From assembly GCF_030253575.1 (NCBI RefSeq), contig NC_080560.1, positions 41,153,001-41,217,000 of the forward strand: a stretch of 64,000 nucleotides of DNA, given 5' to 3'. Position numbers and translations under genes: made by a program. Source of the DNA: Rhododendron vialii. Lineage: Eukaryota > Streptophyta > Magnoliopsida > Ericales > Ericaceae. This document shows positions 33,762-42,905 of this stretch, piece by piece. The notes under the pieces were generated by a model. That model was not told where the DNA came from, did not search any database, and worked only from the letters and a program-made list of their open reading frames with translations. How positions within the stretch are numbered: position 1 is the stretch's first letter; every line of letters starts with the position of its first letter.

Positions 33762-34602
33762 GGTGGATGATTTTCGCGCTCCAATTTTCTCCGGAGGCGC
33801 TCGTCTCTGTTTCCATTAGGACAAAGTTACTAAATTACACTCCTCTTCGGGCACGGCCACCCCCAAAACGGTGTTATTTTGGACTGTTGATATATTAAAA
33901 AATTAAGTGCTTCAATTTTCAATCTGGTTAAACCGGTGTGAAGATCTTATTCTTTTATCATTTTATCGCAATCGGTTCTAATGAATTTTTGGCTATAAGG
34001 CATTTCAACGAGCACTCTAAGACTCCTTATTTAGTTTTAAGACCCTCTTAGGGTGCCCATTGAAAGACCTTAAGCCAAAAATTCATTATGACCATTAAAG
34101 ATAAAATGATCAGAAAAATAAGATCTTCGCACCGGTTCAAACAAATTGAAAATTGGAAAACTTAATTTTTTAATTATATATATTTTAATATATAGACGGT
34201 GTAAAAAAATAAGTGCTCCAATTTTTAATCAGTTTGAACCAGTACGAAGATCTTATTTTTTTTTATCATTTTATCCTATTTTGTCGTAATGAATTTTTGG
34301 CTATAAGACCTTTCAATGGGCACTCTAAAAGAGCCCTGAAAGCTTAAAACTAAATAAGAAGTTTTAGGGTGCTCGTTGAAAGGCATTAGAGCCAAAAATT
34401 CATTACGACTAATTAGGATAAAATGATAAAAAAATAAGATCTTCGCACTTAATTTTTAATCATATAATACATAAACAGTCCGGAATGACACCGTTTTGGG
34501 GGTGGCCGTGCCTGGAGAGGAGGGTAATTTAGTAACTTTGCCATAATAGAGACAAAGAGAGGAGCGCCACCAAAAAAAATTGAAGCGCGAAAATCCTCCT
34601 CC
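33762..34602. mobile_element. Large foldback element with two internal hairpins
   Basis: Outer inverted repeats of about 130 bp (33762-33895 and 34470-34602) share GATTTTCGCGCT ends and CACGGCCACCCCCAAAACGG. Between them four copies of a 130-bp sequence alternate in orientation: 33899-34041 (+), 34042-34175 (-), 34205-34345 (+), 34347-34462 (-). Each contains GAAGATCTTATT, ATCATTTTATC and GAATTTTTGGCT. There is no ORF. It is a non-autonomous foldback DNA transposon; the superfamily is undetermined. It is absent from units 2 and 3. Confidence 0.8.
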
Positions 34603-35205
34603 TAAAATTAACATGGTTTTAAGTTAAAACAAAAACAAATAGCAAAGGTGGGTTCGTTCAAAACTTCAAATTAAGCCGAACATGTTTTTGTTTGTCGTTT
34701 CTGTAATGTTTATAGATATGAGTCAAATTTGCTATACCAATCATTCGTATTCACGAGAGACATACTATTTCTTTTTAATTTTGAGATTCCTCGTTGAGAT
34801 GATTAATTAATTTTAAATATTTTTTTAATATAATATTTTTTTAATGTAAAGTCTAAAAAAGTTTATCCGCATGCGGCTTAACGGTATCTTATCCTAATTG
34901 CCAAGACATCTATCAATTGAAAAGAGAAAAAAAAAAAAGGCAACATGTGGCCGTGTGCTAAATGCACTGAATAATTTTTCTAATCGAGGGGAAAAAAATT
35001 CTCTCTAAATTTGAGAAATAGTTAATCGTAATACAAAGTGAGCGGGAGGGTTTGATGAGTTTTAGGGCTTTATGAAGTGCCATTGACAACGTGAGAGCGA
35101 GGGTTCACAAGAGATGCGGGTTTTAGGCGTGAAAAGGTTTTCAAATCTGTGAAGATTTCCTCTACAAACCAAGTAAGCCCCTCATCCTTCGACTAAATTC
35201 CATAA
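34603..35205 (+). promoter_or_regulatory. mTERF copy 6 upstream region
   Basis: Homologous to 38240-38972 and 42070-42653. The most conserved part is 35029-35205: CAAAGTGAGCGGGAGGGTTT, TTTTAGGGCTTTATGAAGTG, GACAACGTGAGAGCGAGG, then TCACAAGAGATGCGGGTTTT. The ATGs in it open only short upstream frames. GTAAGC at 35173 is 33 nt before the start codon. Confidence 0.6.
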
Positions 35206-36360
35206 ATGTCTAATTTAATCCGCAAAACTGTGCGCCAAATAAGGCCAGCTATCAGAAATTCACTAACCCACCATTTCTACTTCAGTCACATCCGCCCCTT
35301 TTCATCATCTCTCGCATCCATTGATCAAACACCAAATCAACACTCATTCACAGTCAATTACCTCATAAATTCATGTGGGTTTCCTCTTGAGAAGGCTATA
35401 GCAGCATCGAAGTACACAAATTTCGAAACCCCAGAAAAACCTGACTCTGTTATCGCATTCTTGTGTAACCACGGCTTCACCAAAACCCAAGCCTTAAATG
35501 TCATCAGAAAGGTCCCCCGAGTCATTGTGTACAATCCAGAGAAAACCCTTTTGCCAAAACTCGAATTTTTCAAATCCAAAGGCTTTTCAAGCACAGATGT
35601 AGTCAAAATACTGTCCCTAACGCCGAGGCTTCTTCAAATAAGCTTAGAAAACCAAATCATCCCATCTTTCGAGTTCTTTAAGAATTTTATTGGTTCGGAG
35701 GAGAGGACGTTATCTGCTATTAAACGCTTTTCTGGGCTGCTTGTGGTTGATCACGACTCTCGTATGACACCCAATGTTGAAATTCTGCGGGAGGTCAATG
35801 TGCCAGATGCAAGCATCGCATACTTGTTGAAGTACCAACCTAGAGTATTCACGTCGAGTCCTGAGAGATTTAGACAGATTGTGGAGGAGGTAAAGGGAAT
35901 GGGTTTTAACCCTCTGAGAGTGACCTTTGCCGTAGCAATTTATGCATTGAACTCAATGAGCAAACCCGCGTGGGAGAAGAAGATTCAGGTTTATAGGAAG
36001 TGGGGTTTCTCCGAGGATGAGATTCTTGTGACTTTTTGGAAGCGTCCCTGGTTCATGATGGTGTCCGAGGACAAGATCACGAGGATAATGGACTTTTTGG
36101 TCAATAAAATGGGTTTTGATTCTTCGTTTGTTTTAAAAATGCCACTAGTCCTATCATTGAGCTTCGAGAAGAGGATTGTACCGAGGTTTTTGGTTTATCA
36201 AGCATTGCAAGCAAAAGGTCTGCTAAAGAAACGAAAAATTATCCGTAAGATGCTGAAGTCTACTGAAATGGGTTTCTTACATGAGGTTGTGAATTTGGCT
36301 AAGGAAGAAGCTCCTGAGCTTTTGAATTTGTACGAGGAAAAGTTGGCACTTGTAAGATAA
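35206..36360 (+). CDS. mTERF family protein, copy 6 (384 aa)
   Basis: Intact intron-free mTERF gene. The N-terminus MSNLIRKTVRQIRPAIRNSL is Arg-rich and presequence-like, ending near IRPFSSSLA. Repeats: SVIAFLCNHGFTKTQALNVI, LLPKLEFFKSKGFSSTDVV, LENQIIPSFEFFKNFIGSEE, NVEILREVNVPDASIAYLLK, GMGFNPLRVTFAVAIYALNS, WEKKIQVYRKWGFSEDEILV, FLVNKMGFDSSFVLKMPLVL and RFLVYQALQAKGLLKKRKII, ending NLAKEEAPELLNLYEEKLAL. It is nearly identical to copy 7 after residue 225 or so but differs clearly in the middle third, where it resembles copies 3 and 5. It lies in unit 1 of the Lunapark-mTERF amplification. Predicted mitochondrial or dual-targeted; RNA target unknown. Confidence 0.93.
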   Translation: MSNLIRKTVRQIRPAIRNSLTHHFYFSHIRPFSSSLASIDQTPNQHSFTVNYLINSCGFPLEKAIAASKYTNFETPEKPDSVIAFLCNHGFTKTQALNVIRKVPRVIVYNPEKTLLPKLEFFKSKGFSSTDVVKILSLTPRLLQISLENQIIPSFEFFKNFIGSEERTLSAIKRFSGLLVVDHDSRMTPNVEILREVNVPDASIAYLLKYQPRVFTSSPERFRQIVEEVKGMGFNPLRVTFAVAIYALNSMSKPAWEKKIQVYRKWGFSEDEILVTFWKRPWFMMVSEDKITRIMDFLVNKMGFDSSFVLKMPLVLSLSFEKRIVPRFLVYQALQAKGLLKKRKIIRKMLKSTEMGFLHEVVNLAKEEAPELLNLYEEKLALVR

Positions 36361-36965
36361 TTAGGGTGTGGGCATGACATGAGAATGGACTGGTTAATAC
36401 ATAAACTGGCTGTGCAATTGTCCTGTTATTTGCTTCCCTCAATTTAACTTGTGCTTGTTGAATTCTCTCCATTTTAATTCTATCGAATGGAACTTGAAGT
36501 TCCACATTGCCACTCTTAAGTTCTTTGTCATCTTGTAATGGTTGAGGCCTGAAGCAGTGTCCAATCACCCGCCCATTTAGGTAACTTGGCCTTGGAATTT
36601 TTTCACTACTTGCGTTGTTAGAGGATATAGATTTCGTATTTGGTGATAGTGTTGCCAAACATGCAACAATTTAAATGTTCAATTTGGTGTCATCCAATAG
36701 AGTGAATTTGTACTCTTCCATTGAGAGGATACTCAATGAAATTGTCCTTTCATAACAACTCAGAGATCGCTGTGAATTCAAGTTTCACTCCATTTGCTAT
36801 CGGCTTCATAGTATATGTTGCAGAATAGGATGAATTATGTGGTATAACGTGGGTTTAATAATATTGTTCAAACAACTTTTAAGGCATGCTAATGTGTTTG
36901 AGGCTTGAGGAGCAATCTAAATGATCGGTTTGTGGGGTTAGACTTCCCGACTGGGAAGCCTATGA
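36361..36965. other. mTERF copy 6 3' flank
   Basis: Non-coding and closely homologous to 40134-40746. It contains the GAGATCGCTGTGAATTCAAG unit common to the array. Confidence 0.6.
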
Positions 36966-37640
36966 AGATTTCCCGTACACAGTATATACTATTGCCCACA
37001 CTGCAATGCCCTGAATCGGTCAAAACATCTTAGTGTTTCTGGTTCCAACTCCCCTGGTATGAGCCTCGAAATGGCAAAGAGCAGTATGCCACCGGACAGC
37101 GGTGGTGTTACAGTGAGTGAAATGATTCCTTCAAGTAGTAGCCCAGTAACAGCTGCTGTTGAAAATACAGGAGGAAGCAGAAGACTTGTGCCTGGGGATT
37201 TGGATCCAATTAGTCCTAGTTGAAGGCAGACTTCAGGTGAAATTATAACGGCGAAAGGTTTGGTTTTGTGTGCTTTTGAGCATCATACTTCGTAGGTCAG
37301 GGCGCTTTGAATGCAGAGACCGATCGAGTTTGCTTCTTGTTCTTTGTGTAATTTTGGTTCTTTTAAAGGTTTAACTAAATCATACGGCGTGTTCCATCCC
37401 TAGCCTGTTTGGGTTTATGCCGGTTAAGTTTCTTCGATTCGGCAAAGTTCCCGACTTTGCTCGATACATGTGTGGTTTTGGTGCTGACAGTGTATACATA
37501 TGTAGTTCCATTTGAGATCAATATCAAAACATTTTACAGGATTTACTTTTCGGAGTAACGTCTCAAACTTGTGGAGATTTTATCTAGTGGGTTGGCAGGC
37601 CTATGTGGATGTCCTTTTCTTCTCATAGCCGCTGTTTTGT
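36966..37640 (+). pseudogene. Lunapark exon-5 copy, unit 2
   Basis: Begins at the FPYIV codons of Lunapark and includes the second zinc-ribbon Cys pair, the tail and the 3' UTR. Two extra nucleotides near 36985 shift the frame just before CPHC, so even the fragment is not readable from the 5' side. There is no upstream Lunapark coding sequence. Confidence 0.85.
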
Positions 37641-38972
37641 GGAGAAAAGTTCATCGATTTCTTCCACTGGGGATCCTTCTAAGGGCTGACGTTAAGGGAA
37701 AATAGTGATGAGTTACAAATAACCATTGTCCACAACTTCATGCCTTTAGCAAAACTTGTTTCTCCTGAACTTTTTGATCCAAAAGATTTTGTTCACTTCA
37801 ATTTTTCTTTTTTTTGAAATGGTTGAAATTTCATTGCTAATCATCCGTTATCTCTCCCCAAAAGAGTCAATAACTAAACAGGAGGTTTAACTTCCCAAGT
37901 GCTAGTGTCAGAACCTCACAATTCTGATTTGCAAACAGGCACTTGATGCACTCTGGTGAACCTAGTTGGCGGAAATCAATCTCTCTCTCTTTCTCTTTAG
38001 AGAGAGATTTTTGGAGAGATTTAATTTTTCTTTGACCTGGCCCCTTTTAGGTCAGAGAATTTGGTTCATTTAGTTTAGTGAAAACAACTTGTCTATATAC
38101 TCCTAATTTAATGGAAACACAATTGCATGTTTGGACTGAACTAATCTATTTTTATGGTTAGTATTGTTTTAATTTTTTTATCCGAATGTCTGGCATTAAT
38201 TGAACATCCATCCCTTCGAAATTAGAGGTTGCAGAAGTATAAAATTAACATGATTAAGTTAAAGCACAAAACAAATAGCAAGGGTGGGTTGGTTCAAATT
38301 AAGCCCAATGTGTTTTGTTTGTTGTTTCTGTAACGGGGTGTTTGGGAGTCTATTTTTTGGTTTTTCATTTTTAACTTTCTGATTTTTTGGCTTGTGGTCA
38401 GAATGTATTTTCTATGCCAATCATTCATCTTCACGAGAGACACCTAAAAACTAAAAAATCTATCCCAGTAACATGCTGTTAAAAAATTACTCCGGGTTTT
38501 TCTAGATTTTTTATTTATGATCATATTCCATATTTCTTTTTAATTTTGAAATTCTTCGTCGAGACAATTGATTAATTTCAAATATTTTTTAGAAGTAAAG
38601 TCCAAAAAAGTTCATCGGTATGCCACGTAGCTGTAAGAGTAAACTAGACATCTATCAAGTGACAATAAAGAAAAGAGGCAACATGTGGCCATGTCCTAAA
38701 TGCACTGAATAATATTTCCAGCTGAGGGGAAACAAATTCTCTCTAAAATTGAGAAATGGTGCGGATCCCAAAAAAATTGAGAAATGGTTAATCGTCAATA
38801 CAAAGTGAGCGGGAGGGTTTGATGAGTTTTAGGGCTTTATGAAGTGCCGTTGACAACGTGAGAGCGAGGGTTCACAAGAGATGCGGGTTTTAGGCGTGAA
38901 AAGGTTTTCAAATCTGTGAAGATTTTCTCTACAAACCAAGTAAGCCCCTCATCCTTGGACTAAATTCCATAA
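37641..38972. other. Spacer and leader of mTERF copy 7
   Basis: Homologous to 41460-42653 in unit 3. It contains a short CT/AG-rich stretch near 37980-38010. The last 180 bp are the conserved mTERF leader, with GTAAGC at 38940. No gene is seen. Confidence 0.55.
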
Positions 38973-40133
38973 ATGTCTAATTTAATCCTCAAAACTGTGT
39001 GCCAAATAAGGCCAGTTATCAGAAATTCACTAACCCACCCTTTCTACTTCAGTCACATCCGCCCCTTTTCGTCATCTCCGGCATCCACTGATCAAAGTCA
39101 TCAAACACCTAATCAACATTCATTTACAGTCAATTACCTCATAAACTCATGTGGGTTTCCTCTTGAAAAGGCTATAACAGCATCAAAGTACACCAATTTC
39201 GAAACCCCAGAAAAACCCGACTCTGTTATAGAATTCTTGTGTAACCATGGCTTCACCAAAACCCAAGCCTTAAATCTCATCAGAAAGCTCCCACAAGTCC
39301 TTGTGTCCAAACCAGATAAAACCCTTTTACCCAAACTCGAATTTTTCACGTCTAAAGGCTTTTCAAGCACAGATGTAGTCAAAATACTGTCCCTATCACC
39401 GAGTCTTCTTCTAAGAAGCTTAGACAACCAAATTATCCCAACTTTTGAGTTCATTAAGAATTTGATTGGATCGGAGGAGAGGACGTTATCTGCTATTAAA
39501 CACTCTGCTGGGCCGCTTTTGGTTGATCTCGACTCTCGTATGACACCCAATGTTGACACTCTGCGGGAGGTCGATGTGCCAGATGCAAAAATCGCATTCT
39601 TGTTGACATCCCAACCTAGAACATTCACAACGAACTGTGAGAGATTTAGACAGAATGTGGAGGAGGTAAAGGGAATGGGTTTTAACCCTCTGAGAGTGAC
39701 CTTTGTTGTAGCACTTTATGCATTGAACTCAATGAGTAAACCCGCATGGAAGAAGAAGATTCAGGTTTATAGGAAGTGGGGTTTCTCCGAAGATGAGATT
39801 CTTGTGGCTTTTGGGAAGTATCCGTGGTTCATGATGGTGTCGGAGGACAAGATCACGAGGATAATGGACTTTTTGGTCAATAAAATGGGTTTTGATTCTT
39901 CGTTTGTTTTAAAAATGCCACTAGTCCTATCATTGAGCTTCGAGAAGAGGATTGTACCGAGGTTTTTGGTTTATCAAGCATTGCAAGCAAAAGGTCTGGT
40001 AAAGAAACGAAATATTATCAAGATGCTGAAGTCTACTGAAATGGGGTTCTTACAGGAGGTTGTGAATTTGGCTAAGGAAGAAGCTCCTGAGCTTTTGAAA
40101 TTGTACGAGGAAAAGTTAGCACTTGCAAGATAA
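38973..40133 (+). CDS. mTERF family protein, copy 7 (386 aa)
   Basis: Intact intron-free mTERF gene in unit 2 of the amplification. The N-terminus MSNLILKTVCQIRPVIRNSL parallels copy 6; a three-residue insertion lies at TDQSHQTPNQH. Body: SVIEFLCNHGFTKTQALNLI, LLPKLEFFTSKGFSSTDVV, LDNQIIPTFEFIKNLIGSEE, NVDTLREVDVPDAKIAFLLT, GMGFNPLRVTFVVALYALNS, WKKKIQVYRKWGFSEDEILV, IMDFLVNKMGFDSSFVLKMP and NLAKEEAPELLKLYEEKLAL. The middle third (VDTLREVDVPDAKIAFLL) is closer to copy 1 than to its sister copy 6, a mosaic pattern. One fewer residue occurs at KKRNIIKML than in copy 6. Predicted organellar; target unknown. Confidence 0.93.
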   Translation: MSNLILKTVCQIRPVIRNSLTHPFYFSHIRPFSSSPASTDQSHQTPNQHSFTVNYLINSCGFPLEKAITASKYTNFETPEKPDSVIEFLCNHGFTKTQALNLIRKLPQVLVSKPDKTLLPKLEFFTSKGFSSTDVVKILSLSPSLLLRSLDNQIIPTFEFIKNLIGSEERTLSAIKHSAGPLLVDLDSRMTPNVDTLREVDVPDAKIAFLLTSQPRTFTTNCERFRQNVEEVKGMGFNPLRVTFVVALYALNSMSKPAWKKKIQVYRKWGFSEDEILVAFGKYPWFMMVSEDKITRIMDFLVNKMGFDSSFVLKMPLVLSLSFEKRIVPRFLVYQALQAKGLVKKRNIIKMLKSTEMGFLQEVVNLAKEEAPELLKLYEEKLALAR

Positions 40134-40746
40134 CTAGGGTGTGGGCATGACATGAGATTGGATTGGTTAATACATAAACTGGACGTGCTATTGTCCTGTT
40201 ATTTGCTTCCCTCGATTTAACTTGTGCTTGTTGAATTCTCCCCATCTTAATTCTATCGAATGGAACTTGAAGTTCCACATTGCCACTCTTAAGTTCTTTG
40301 TCATCTTGTAATGGTTAAGGCCTGAAGCAGCGTCCGATCACCCGCCCATTTGGGTAACTTGGCCCTGGAATTTTTTCACTACTTGCGTTGTTAGAGGATA
40401 TAGATTTCGTATTTGGTGATAGTGTTGCCAAACATGCAACAATTTAAATGTTCAATTTGGTGTCATCCAATAGAGTGGATTTGTTCTCTTCCATTGAGAG
40501 CATACTCAATGACATTGTCCTTTCATAAGAACTCAAGAGATCGCTGTGAATTCAAGTTTCACTCCATTTTCTGTCAGCTTCATAGTATATGTTGCAGAAT
40601 AGGATGAATTATGTGGTACAACTTGGGTTTGATAATATTGTTCAAACTACTTTTAATGCGTGCTAATGTGTTTGAAGCTCGAGGATTGCAAGCAATCTAA
40701 ATAATCAGTTTGTGAGGTGAGACTTCCCGACTGGGAAGCCTACGAC

Positions 40747-41460
40747 GATTTCCCGTACATAGTATCCTATTGCCCACACTGCAATGCCCTGAATCGGTCA
40801 AAACATCTTAGTGTTTCTGGTTCCAACTCCCCTAGTATGAGCCCCGAAATGGCAAAGAGCAGTACACCACCGGACAGCAGTGGTGTTACAGCGAGTGAAA
40901 TGATTCCTGCAAGTAGCAGCCTAGTGACAGCTGCTGTCGAAAATACAGAAGGAAGCGGAAGACACGTGTCTGAGGATTCGGATCCAATTAGTCCTAGTTG
41001 AAGGCAGACTTCAGGTGGAATTATAACGGCGAAGGGTTTGGTTATGCGTGCTTTTGAGCATCATACTTCTTCGTAGGTCAGAGACTCAGAGCGCTTTGAG
41101 TGCAGCGACTGCTTGCATTTGCTTCTTGTTTCTTTGTGTAATTTTAGTTCTTTTAAAGGTTTAACAAAATCATACTGCGTGTTCCATCCCTAGCCTGTTT
41201 GGGTTTATGCCGGTTAAGTTTCTGCGATTCGGCAAAGTACCCCAGTTTGCTCAATACATGTGTGTTGTGGTGCTGACAGTGTATACAAGAAAGCCGTTAT
41301 TTGCATTTGAAATCTTTCGGAGAGTTTACATAAACAGTTAGTTCCATTTGAGATCAATATCAAAACATTTCACAGGATTTACTTTTAGGACTAACTTCTC
41401 AAACTTCAGGAGATTTTATCTAGTGGGTTGGCAGGCCTATATGGATTGGATGTCCTTTTC
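40747..41460 (+). pseudogene. Lunapark exon-5 copy, unit 3 (frame open)
   Basis: Carries FPYIVSYCPHCNALNRSKHL through DSDPISPS and stop at 41001, then 3' UTR. Unlike unit 2 the frame is undamaged and joins an open frame from the mTERF flank, giving a 94-codon ORF from 40717 (MRLPDWEAYDDFPYIV). It has only the second Cys pair and no membrane segments, so it cannot act as Lunapark. Expression is unknown. Confidence 0.8.
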
Positions 41461-42550
41461 TTCTCATAGCCAGTGTTTTCTGGAGAAAAGTTCATTGATT
41501 TCTTCCACTGGGGATCCTTCTATGGGCTAACGTTAAGGAAAAATAGTGATGAGTTACAAATAACCATTGTCCACAACTTCGTGCCTTTAGCAAAACTTGT
41601 TTCTTCTAAACTTTTTGATCCAAAAGATTTTTGTTCACTCCAATTTTTCTTTTTGTTGAAATGGTTGAAATTTCATTGCTAATCATCTGTTATCTCTCCC
41701 CAAAAGAGTCAATAACTAAACATGAGGTTTAACTTCCCAAGTGCTTGCGTCAGAACCTCACAATTCCGATTTGCAAATAGACACTTGATGCACTCCGGTG
41801 AACCTAGTTGGCGGAAATCTCTCTCTCTCACTCTCTCTCTCCAGAGATATTTAATTTTTCTTTGACCTGACCCCTTTTAGGTCAGAAAATTTGGTTCATT
41901 TAGTTTAGTGAAAACAACTTGTCTATATACTCCTTCTAGCTTAATGGAAACACAATTGCATGTTTGGACTGAACTAATCTATTTTTGTGGTTAGTATTGT
42001 TTTAATTTTTTTTATCCGAATGTCTGGCATTAATTGAACACCCATCTCTTGGAGATTAGAGGTTGCAGAAGTATAAAATTAACATGATTAAGTTAAAACA
42101 CAAAACAAATAGCAAGGGTGGGTTCGTTCAAATTAAGCCCATTGTGTTTTTGTTTGTTGTTTTTGTAACGGAGTGTTTTGGGAGCCTACATTTTGGCTTT
42201 TCTAGATTTTTGGCTCTAAAACTTTTAAAATCTTTTCGCGGAGAACCGAGTCTTATCTTTGGGGTGATTTTTATGATTATATTCCATATTTCATTTTAAT
42301 TTTGAGATTCCTCGTCGAGACGATTGATTAATTTCAAATAGTTTTTTGATGTAAAGTCCAAAAAAGTTCATCCGTATACTGCTTAGCGGTATCTCATCTC
42401 AATTGCCCAAGAGAGTGACCAAAAAAAAAAAAAAGAGGCAACAAGTGGCTGTGTCCTAATTCACTGAATAATATTTCCAGTTGAGGGGAAAAAAATTCTC
42501 TCTAAAATTGAGAAATGGTGCAGATCAAAAAAAATTTGAGAAATGATTAA
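41461..42550. other. Unit 3 spacer
   Basis: Homologous to 37641-38795. It contains a CT-rich run near 41818-41845 and a poly-A stretch near 42420. No gene is seen. Confidence 0.5.
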
Positions 42551-42905
42551 TCGTCAATACAAAGTGAGCGGGAGGGTTTGTTTGATGGGTTCTAGGGCTT
42601 GATGAAGTGCCATTGACAACGTGAGAGCGAGGTTTCACAAGAGATGCGGGTTTCACCGGTCTCTGATTCTCCACGAAACTGTGACATCTCGGTTCGCTGA
42701 TTAACGGTGTAAAAATCACCCCCAAGATAAGACTCTCTCTACACTGCGAAGCACGGTATCAATCCTCTTGGTCCCGGTTCCTTCCGTTCCATTGCTCGCA
42801 TCGCACATTCGCGTATCGCACTGTCATCAACATTTCAGATCGCACATCTCTCTCCTCCCCTCTCTCTCTCTCTCCCCTCCCTCTCCCGGAGCTCAGCGGG
42901 AGAAG
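42551..42905 (+). promoter_or_regulatory. Promoter/5' UTR of the SCY1-like gene behind a truncated mTERF leader
   Basis: 42551-42653 is the mTERF leader (CAAAGTGAGCGGGAGGGTTT to GAGATGCGGGTTT). Homology ends abruptly at 42653 and gene-specific sequence follows. The last 60 nt before the ATG are CT-rich (42846-42890), typical of a plant 5' UTR. The transcription start is not mapped. Confidence 0.5.

Larger units (their letters stand above)
32937..42653 (+). repeat. Tandem amplification: Lunapark 3' end + mTERF gene, 2.5 copies
   Basis: Unit 1 is 32937-36965, unit 2 is 36966-40746, and unit 3 is partial (40747-42653). Each starts within Lunapark exon 5 (at FPYIV), then 3' UTR, spacer, the mTERF leader, an mTERF gene and about 600 nt of mTERF 3' flank. 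Unit 3 stops inside the mTERF leader, so it has no mTERF ORF. The join reads GACTGGGAAGCCTAYGA from mTERF flank straight into TTTCCCGTACA of Lunapark in both derived units. In unit 1 about 600 bp of spacer is replaced by foldback DNA (33645-34602). Confidence 0.9.

Noticed and set aside
39134-39628. 164-codon minus-strand ORF across mTERF copy 7, with similar ones at 15491-15871, 11932-12180 and 35358-35606
   Set aside because: They are antisense shadows of conserved mTERF coding sequence in a frame low in stops, recurring in each paralogue at the same place.
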